From positions 2,418,001 to 2,482,000 of the forward strand of contig OZ252295.1 in the NCBI GenBank assembly GCA_965250195.1: a stretch of 64,000 nucleotides of DNA, read 5' to 3'. A program made the position numbers and the translations under genes. The notes beneath the pieces are model-generated. The model saw only the letters and a program-made list of their open reading frames with translations, did no database searches and had not been told where the DNA came from. Below are positions 58,381-64,000 of this stretch, piece by piece. Numbering within the stretch: position 1 is the first letter of the stretch; every line of letters starts with the position of its first letter. The DNA comes from CAUZIR01 sp965250195. GTDB taxonomy: Bacteria; Chloroflexota; Dehalococcoidia; Lucifugimonadales; UBA2962.

Positions 58381-59373
58381 TCAGGCAGTTCTCAGATTTG
58401 CCAACCCCCGTTCGGCTAGACTCTTTTGCTTCACCTCCTGTCTCGTCGCCAGTATGGCGTCTTGCCGTCCGTGGTACATGTCCGCCAGCGTGATGTTCCC
58501 CAAAGCCTCGTGATAGCGCTCGTAGTTGTAGTACCTTACGAAGCCCTCCATAGCCGCTACAAGCTCTTCCAGGCTGTGGTGGACAAAGACGTTGACCTTA
58601 GCCTTGGCTGTGCGATGGTACCGCTCCAACTTGCCGTTGGTCTGGGGATGGAAAGGTGAGGCGAAGATGTGTTTCATGAACCTGGCCCTTAGGAACTCGT
58701 CCAACGCCCTAGACAGAAAGCCTGGACCGTTGTCGCTCAGAAGGGCTGGACCTGGCTCTACAGGCGCCGTCGGTTGACCGGTGAACTCCACCGCATCCTG
58801 GACCACCTCGATGATGTCGGCACTGCTCATGCTGGTCTGCACCCTCCAGCCCACGATCATCCTGGAATAGTCATCCAGCACGCTGATCAGGTAGTAGTAG
58901 CCCCAACCCACCACGAAGAAGTAGCTGGCATCGGTCTGCCATAGCTCATTGGGCCTGGCAGTCTTGGTGTGAAACTCCTTTCCTGCTGGGAAGCCCTTGG
59001 TCTCGGGCGGCTTGATGAGCCCCGCTTCCTTCAGTATCCGGTATACGGTGGACTCGGAGACGTACATGACCTGTTCGTCCACCAGGGTGGTCGCCACCTC
59101 TCTCGGGCTCAACGATGGGTGCTCCAACGCATACCTGACCACGTACCGTCTTTGCTTTGTAGCCAACCGGTTCCACACTCGCCTGGGCTCTGGTGGCCGG
59201 TCTACCAGACCGTTAAACCCCTTGTCTCGATACCTGCTCTTCCAGCGGTAGTAGGTCGAGGGTGCTATCTGCAACTCTTGGAGGGTCTGCCTGACCGGCA
59301 GAGGAGACCTCTCGACGATCTGAAGGACCTCCGCCTTGAGCTGGGCCTCCCTTCTCAGATAGGGCTTGCCCAT
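58381..59373 (-). CDS. IS3-family orfB (DDE transposase), copy B
   Basis: Its predicted protein is identical to orfB of copy A (330 residues, same DDE residues). The perfect match over the whole protein shows recent duplication or gene conversion between the two copies. The right-end terminal repeat lies about 68 bases beyond its stop. Confidence 0.9.
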   Translation of the reverse strand: MGKPYLRREAQLKAEVLQIVERSPLPVRQTLQELQIAPSTYYRWKSRYRDKGFNGLVDRPPEPRRVWNRLATKQRRYVVRYALEHPSLSPREVATTLVDEQVMYVSESTVYRILKEAGLIKPPETKGFPAGKEFHTKTARPNELWQTDASYFFVVGWGYYYLISVLDDYSRMIVGWRVQTSMSSADIIEVVQDAVEFTGQPTAPVEPGPALLSDNGPGFLSRALDEFLRARFMKHIFASPFHPQTNGKLERYHRTAKAKVNVFVHHSLEELVAAMEGFVRYYNYERYHEALGNITLADMYHGRQDAILATRQEVKQKSLAERGLANLRTA

Positions 59374-59740
59374 GGGCTCTAACCGAGGCTTTTTTCAGGA
59401 CCAGGTTCTCCACCGACAGCTGAGCAACAAGTTCCTTGAGCCGCTCGTTCTCGCGCTTCAAGGCATCGACCTCCGCCTTGTTCGCCTCCCGTAGCGTGTC
59501 ACCCTTCAGCCTCGACTTGCCCGCCTCCATGTAGTCCTTGAGCCACTTGTAATAGACCCCGGGGTTGATCCCCTCTCGCCTGCACAAGGCGCTGACTGAT
59601 ATCTCCCCGCGGATCCCCTCTATGACGATCCGTACCTTCTCCTCAGGTGTGTACTTGCGACGTGTAACGTTTCTGGTCCGTCGGACCACCTGCCTGGCGT
59701 TCTCGTCGGCTTGATCGTAGCTTCGACTGACTTCCTGCAT
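59213..59740 (-). CDS. IS3-family orfA, copy B
   Basis: Its predicted protein is identical to orfA of copy A. The start is ATG 59740 with the same GGAG site. It overlaps orfB by about 160 bases in a different frame. Confidence 0.85.
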   Translation of the reverse strand: MQEVSRSYDQADENARQVVRRTRNVTRRKYTPEEKVRIVIEGIRGEISVSALCRREGINPGVYYKWLKDYMEAGKSRLKGDTLREANKAEVDALKRENERLKELVAQLSVENLVLKKASVRAHGQALSEKGGPAQGGGPSDRREVSSAGQADPPRVADSTLDLLPLEEQVSRQGV

Positions 59741-59852
59741 CCTGGCTCCTTTCACTTCCGTGAATCTACTCTCCTACCTGAGCCAGGACAATCGTCTTAA
59801 TTGTCGCTTCTCAATTCCCCATCAGCTGTCCTAAATGTGCTGACGATACACA

Positions 59853-60278
59853 GGCTGGGGTTACACCGCAGACAACGAGGAGATACTGGATTCCTTGCCT
59901 GTGCCACCTGGCGTACAACGTATAGCGATCAGTTCCCATTCTTATTCAGACCATGAATTCGGACTCATCCCACCCGACGGATGGGGAACGCTGGCGACTT
60001 ATCAAGCCCCTGCTGAAGTCTCCAGGAAAGAATTCGTGGATTTCTACCTCGTGGGTCTCTCGCCGCAATGGCAGTCCTGTGTCGAGGAAGTCACTGTCCG
60101 GTACATCGCGTCCGGAAAGAGTACAAACATGATGGGGAACGCGGTTTTCTTGCGCGGGACGTCATTGGTGAGCGTTGATACGCTCAACATGTCGATGAAT
60201 GGCCCGAATACCTTCGATATTTTTGTAGACCACGAGAGAAGCCGTACACCTTCGTGTTTCCGAGACCTGCTCAAGTAG
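59853..60278 (+). pseudogene. 3' part of a hypothetical gene truncated by IS copy B
   Basis: Reading in from the IS edge, the frame is open (GWGYTADNEEILDSLPVPPGVQ) and continues to 60278, about 140 residues. It has a beta-rich pattern (IAISSHSYSDHEFG, then VRYIASGKSTNMMG) without a recognised domain. The 5' end was removed by the IS. A TTG at 59895 could allow residual translation of 127 residues. Confidence 0.55.
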
Positions 60279-60844
60279 AAAAGTGAGATGTGAATGGAGC
60301 GCTGGACGTCAGGACCGATATTTGTGCTCTGGTCCGCAGGAAGGTTGCCAGCTAAGTCCGGTCACCTCCTGCACCTGTGGTTGAATAGGCCATATCACTT
60401 AAGTCGTGAGCCAGCCGAGCATCGCTGTGGAATCAGCAGAGCTGAATCTTCTGCTCGATGAGCGTACGGCGATGCCGACGCCGCTCTAGGTCGTCTCTGA
60501 TCTAGCGGTTTGAACTTGAGCACATCTAGATCGCCCAGTCCAGTTATCGGGGTGGCACGAGCTCTGCCATCCTCAGGAACGAGCCTGCGATCGTACAGTA
60601 GAGCAGATCCCCTATGTGGAGGAAGCCAGGTACGACTGTGTTGAATTGGTGTAAACGGATGGCTAATATTAGCTAAAATCTCATCAACATTTATCTTGGG
60701 AAATTGTGCTGGGGCGCATCTGAAGCGGCCCTGTGGCGCGCTCTCTGGTCAAAGTTCGCACTTCACTGCCTCTGCACTGGGAAGAATGGGTGAGGGTGGT
60801 TGCCACTGGAGTATGGCTCTCCACAAAGTCGTCAAGGAGGATCG
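60279..60844. other. Intergenic region before the LRR gene
   Basis: These 566 bases hold no convincing gene. A GCTAATATTAGC palindrome (60662-60673) overlaps a possible promoter, and an AAGGAGG ribosome binding site lies at 60834-60840 just before the LRR start. Confidence 0.45.
60641..60669 (+). promoter_or_regulatory. Possible promoter of the LRR gene
   Basis: TTGAAT (60641-60646), 17 bases, then TAATAT (60664-60669). It would give a leader of about 170 bases. The hexamers are imperfect. Confidence 0.35.
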
Positions 60845-63800
60845 TTGGAGAAATCTAACTTGAAACATCGGCTATCACCCCGAGGCCTTGAGGTGATAGC
60901 CGATCTCGTTCCCACAGCGAGTCAGAGAACCCGCCACACCCCAGTCAAGTTGGGGATTGCTGCCTTTATAATCTGCCTGTTTGCGGCTGCTGCCACCATA
61001 TTGGGGCACCCCGTTTCCGCCAACAGCCTCGGCTGCGACAACGGTATAGCCGTGCCCGGCCAAGAGGCGAGCCTCGTCGCCGATTGTGAAACCCTGCTTG
61101 ATGTCAAGGCAACACTCGACCCCGGCGATGTATTGGACTGGAGCGTCAACACGCCCATCGGTAACTGGGAAGGTGTCTCCATTTCACGTAGCAGGGTCGC
61201 GAAACTCCAGCTCAGAGGGAAAGACCTCAGCGGCTCGATCCCCGTAGAGCTGGGCAATCTCACAGACCTGACGGTCCTCAATCTCCGCAATAACGAGATC
61301 AGCGGCTCCCTACGCGTTGAGCTGGGCAACCTCTCCAACCTGACCGAACTCTACCTCGACGGCAACAATCTTACCGGCTCAATCCCTCCTGAGTTGGGCA
61401 ACCTGGCCAACCTAACGCTCCTCTACCTCTTCAACAACGGACTCACCGGCTCCATCCCCGCAGAGCTGGGCGACCTCCCCAGGCTGCTCGAACTTTACCT
61501 CGCCGACAACAGTCTCACCGGCTCAATCCCTCCTGAGTTGGGCAATCTCACCAACTTGGTGGCGCTCAATCTTCGCAGCGATGGACTGACCGGCCCGATC
61601 CCGGCAGTGCTTGGCGACCTCTCCAACTTGAAGCTCCTCTACCTCGACGGCAACGAACTCACCGGCCCGATCCCCGCAGAGCTGGGCAATCTCACAGACC
61701 TGACGGTCCTCAACCTGCACAGCAACGAGCTCACTGGCTCCATTCCTCCTGAGCTCGGTAACCTCATAGACATGACGCAACTCTACCTCTACAGCAACGA
61801 GCTGAGCGGTCCCATCCCTGCAGAGCTGGGCAATCTCACAGACCTGACGGTCCTCAACCTGCACAGCAACGAGCTCACTGGCTCCATTCCTCCTGAGCTC
61901 GGTAACCTCATAGACATGACGCAACTCTACCTCTACAGCAACGAGCTGAGCGGTCCCATCCCCGCAGAGCTAGGCAACCTCACCGACCTGACGCTCCTCT
62001 ACCTCTTCAACAACGAGCTGAGCGGCCGCATCCCCGCTGAGCTGGGGGGCCTCATAGACCTGACGGTCCTCAGCCTGCACAGCAACGAGCTCACTGGCCC
62101 GATCCCGGCAGAGCTGGGGGACCTGGCCGCCCTGACGAATCTCCAGCTTCAAGGCAACGAGCTCGCCGGCCCAATCCCCGCGGAGCTCGGCAACCTGACC
62201 GCTCTGACACATCTCTCTCTCTACGCCAACGAGCTCAGCGGCCCGATCCCAGCATCGCTAGGCAACCTCACCGACCTGACGCTCCTCTACCTCTACAGCA
62301 ACGAGCTGAGCGGCCGCATCCCCGCTGAGCTGGGGGGCCTCATAGACCTGACGGTCCTCAGCCTGCACAGCAACGAGCTCACTGGCCCGATCCCGGCAGA
62401 GCTGGGGGACCTGGCCGCCCTGACGAATCTCCAGCTTCAAGGCAACGAGCTCACTGGCTCCATTCCTCCTGAGCTCGGCAACCTCACCAACCTCTCGCTC
62501 CTCAACCTGCACAGCAACGAGCTCACCGGCCCGATCCCAGCATCGCTGGGCGACCTGACCGCTCTGACACATCTCTCTCTCTACGCCAACGAGCTCAGCG
62601 GCCCGATCCCAGCATCGCTAGGCAACCTCACCGACCTGACGCTCCTCTACCTCTACAGCAACGAGCTGAGCGGCCGCATCCCCGCTGAGCTGGGGGGCCT
62701 CATAGACCTGACGGTCCTCAGCCTGCACAGCAACGAGCTCACTGGCCCGATCCCGGCAGAGCTGGGGGACCTGGCCGCCCTGACGAATCTCCAGCTTCAA
62801 GGCAACGAGCTCACTGGCTCCATTCCTCCTGAGCTCGGCAACCTCTCCAACTTGAAGCTCCTCTACCTCGACGGCAACGAGCTCACTGGCCCGATCCCGG
62901 CAGAGCTGGGGGACCTGGCCGCCCTGACGAATCTCCAGCTTCAAGGCAACGAGCTCACTGGCTCCATTCCTCCTGAGCTCGGCAACCTCACCAACCTCTC
63001 GCTCCTCAACCTGCACAGCAACGAGCTCACCGGCCCGATCCCAGCATCGCTGGGCGACCTGACCGCTCTGACACATCTCTCTCTCTACGCCAACGAGCTC
63101 AGCGGCCCGATCCCAGCATCGCTAGGCAACCTCACCGACCTGACGCTCCTCTACCTCTACAGCAACGAGCTGAGCGGCCGCATCCCCGCTGAGCTGGGGG
63201 GCCTCATAGACCTGACGGTCCTCAGCCTGCACAGCAACGAGCTCACTGGCCCGATCCCGGCAGAGCTGGGGGACCTGGCCGCCCTGACGAATCTCCAGCT
63301 TCAAGGCAACGAGCTCACTGGCTCCATTCCTCCTGAGCTCGGCAACCTCACCAACCTCTCGCTCCTCAACCTGCACAGCAACGAGCTCACCGGCCCGATC
63401 CCAGCATCGCTGGGCGACCTGACCGCTCTGACACATCTCTCTCTCTACGCCAACGAGCTCAGCGGCCCGATCCCAGCATCGCTAGGCAACCTCACCGACC
63501 TGACGCTCCTCTACCTCTACAGCAACGAGCTGAGCGGCCGCATCCCCGCTGAGCTGGGGGGCCTCATAGACCTGACGGTCCTCAGCCTGCACAGCAACGA
63601 GCTCACTGGCCCGATCCCGGCAGAGCTGGGGGACCTGGCCGCCCTGACGAATCTCCAGCTTCAAGGCAACGAGCTCACTGGCTCCATTCCTCCTGAGCTC
63701 GGCAACCTCACCAACCTCTCGCTCCTCAACCTGCACAGCAACGAGCTCACCGGCCCGATCCCAGCATCGCTGGGCGACCTGACCGCTCTGACACATCTCT

Positions 63801-64000
63801 CTCTCTACGCCAACGAGCTCAGCGGCCCGATCCCAGCATCGCTAGGCAACCTCACCGACCTGACGCTCCTCTACCTCTACAGCAACGAGCTGAGCGGCCG
63901 CATCCCCGCTGAGCTGGGGGGCCTCATAGACCTGACGGTCCTCAGCCTGCACAGCAACGAGCTGAGCGGCGCGATTCCTCACCAACTGGGCGACCTCACC
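60845..64000 (+). CDS. Secreted leucine-rich-repeat protein, 3' end outside window
   Basis: The frame starts at TTG 60845, four bases after AAGGAGG. It has no ATG and stays open for 1052 codons to the window edge. Residues ~30-60 form a signal peptide (KLGIAAFIICLFAAAATILG). A cap domain (residues ~60-118, with GCDNGIAVPG and DCETLLDVKATL) is followed by about 38 LRRs of 24 residues with the pattern LTGPIPAELGDLxxLxxLxLxxNE, the plant-like class also found in environmental bacteria. It is probably a cell-surface or secreted binding protein. Confidence 0.85.
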   Translation, partial: MEKSNLKHRLSPRGLEVIADLVPTASQRTRHTPVKLGIAAFIICLFAAAATILGHPVSANSLGCDNGIAVPGQEASLVADCETLLDVKATLDPGDVLDWSVNTPIGNWEGVSISRSRVAKLQLRGKDLSGSIPVELGNLTDLTVLNLRNNEISGSLRVELGNLSNLTELYLDGNNLTGSIPPELGNLANLTLLYLFNNGLTGSIPAELGDLPRLLELYLADNSLTGSIPPELGNLTNLVALNLRSDGLTGPIPAVLGDLSNLKLLYLDGNELTGPIPAELGNLTDLTVLNLHSNELTGSIPPELGNLIDMTQLYLYSNELSGPIPAELGNLTDLTVLNLHSNELTGSIPPELGNLIDMTQLYLYSNELSGPIPAELGNLTDLTLLYLFNNELSGRIPAELGGLIDLTVLSLHSNELTGPIPAELGDLAALTNLQLQGNELAGPIPAELGNLTALTHLSLYANELSGPIPASLGNLTDLTLLYLYSNELSGRIPAELGGLIDLTVLSLHSNELTGPIPAELGDLAALTNLQLQGNELTGSIPPELGNLTNLSLLNLHSNELTGPIPASLGDLTALTHLSLYANELSGPIPASLGNLTDLTLLYLYSNELSGRIPAELGGLIDLTVLSLHSNELTGPIPAELGDLAALTNLQLQGNELTGSIPPELGNLSNLKLLYLDGNELTGPIPAELGDLAALTNLQLQGNELTGSIPPELGNLTNLSLLNLHSNELTGPIPASLGDLTALTHLSLYANELSGPIPASLGNLTDLTLLYLYSNELSGRIPAELGGLIDLTVLSLHSNELTGPIPAELGDLAALTNLQLQGNELTGSIPPELGNLTNLSLLNLHSNELTGPIPASLGDLTALTHLSLYANELSGPIPASLGNLTDLTLLYLYSNELSGRIPAELGGLIDLTVLSLHSNELTGPIPAELGDLAALTNLQLQGNELTGSIPPELGNLTNLSLLNLHSNELTGPIPASLGDLTALTHLSLYANELSGPIPASLGNLTDLTLLYLYSNELSGRIPAELGGLIDLTVLSLHSNELSGAIPHQLGDLT
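60867..60904 (+). repeat. Perfect 13-bp hairpin at the start of the LRR gene
   Basis: ATCGGCTATCACC pairs with GGTGATAGCCGAT around a 12-base loop, within codons 8-20 of the TTG-started frame. An alternative GTG start (60893) lies in its right arm. It could control initiation, or be the end of a transcription attenuator, though no T run follows. Confidence 0.6.
62251..64000 (+). repeat. 360-bp higher-order tandem repeat within the LRR gene
   Basis: Each higher-order unit is five 72-bp LRR units. Units begin (AGCATCGCTAGGCAACC) at 62251, 62611, 63115, 63475 and 63835. The second is 504 bp because it contains two extra LRRs. Copies appear identical over long stretches, which indicates recent unequal exchange. 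Upstream, a 144-bp tandem duplication starts near 61681 and 61825. Confidence 0.88.

Larger units (their letters stand above)
58313..59852 (-). mobile_element. IS3-family insertion sequence, copy B (1540 bp)
   Basis: The element has the same length, terminal sequences and predicted proteins as copy A but lies on the minus strand. Together they bracket 52654-58312 as a composite-transposon-like unit with inverted ends. On the right it truncates the gene continuing to 60278. No direct target repeat is visible. Confidence 0.9.

Noticed and set aside
51110..59860. Target-site duplications flanking the two IS copies
   Set aside because: Flanking 3-5 base sequences do not match at either copy or in any crossed combination.
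61523..63796. Several 80-152-residue minus-strand frames with repeated QVEDRQV-like sequence
   Set aside because: They are the antisense reading of the 72-bp LRR units, repeat with the same period and start inside the repeats.
62251..64000. Regular repeats that might suggest a CRISPR array
   Set aside because: Repeats are continuous coding LRRs with no unique spacers.

Overview
The window is high-GC bacterial DNA. It most resembles Chloroflexota of the Dehalococcoidia/SAR202 kind. That is an inference from gene content: F420-type PPOX, Ddn-like and luciferase-like oxidoreductases, a phosphotriesterase-family hydrolase, an archaeal-type phosphoglycerate mutase, DapL lysine synthesis, a HisZ-dependent short HisG, a DUF6391-like protein and an LRR surface protein. 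No rRNA or marker phylogeny is available to confirm it.

Layout. Bases 1-10.3 kb are the tail module of a siphovirus-like prophage: two related tail-tube-like proteins, a frameshifted tail-assembly chaperone, tape measure, beta-helix spike, baseplate-like protein and two related HxH fibre proteins. The capsid and packaging genes would lie to the left. From 10.3 to 11.8 kb comes an RNA-rich junction: three strong hairpins, a zinc-ribbon gene, a class II (serine-like) tRNA carrying the isoleucine anticodon GAU, an apparently structured RNA ending in a terminator, and tRNA-Arg(UCG). From 11.8 to 23 kb are mostly single host genes for redox enzymes, hydrolases, a transporter, an aminotransferase, DegV and a PadR/membrane-protein pair. 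From 23 to 29 kb is a histidine operon (hisZ-G-[phospholipase-like]-D-C-B). From 30 to 36.7 kb is a minus-strand purine cluster (guaA, purD, purE, purB, purC, purS). From 36.7 to 46 kb is a plus-strand run: tsaC/sua5, a polyprenyl synthetase-like gene, pgk-apgM-tpiA, miaA, dapF, dapL and hflX. From 46 to 50.8 kb are a TIR-like protein gene, ctpA, smpB, a small HTH gene and a DUF6391-like gene.

From tRNA-Arg(UCU) at 50.8 kb onward the DNA looks accessory. It holds the tail end of a serine recombinase running into the tRNA, then two identical 1540-bp IS3-family copies in inverted orientation (51.1-52.65 and 58.3-59.85 kb) around about 5.7 kb of cargo: an SRAP gene, hypotheticals and a duplicated membrane-protein gene with one decayed copy. 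A 5'-truncated gene follows, and then a very large secreted leucine-rich-repeat protein that runs off the right edge with a 360-bp higher-order repeat.

Cross-cutting signals. At least six start codons sit exactly 6 nt after a -10-like hexamer, which points to leaderless mRNAs. One of these is a methyltransferase whose start would be AUC, and a DegV gene also lacks a canonical start. A short palindromic repeat occurs four times, twice inside coding sequence (end of sua5, middle of miaA), with paired changes that keep the stem.
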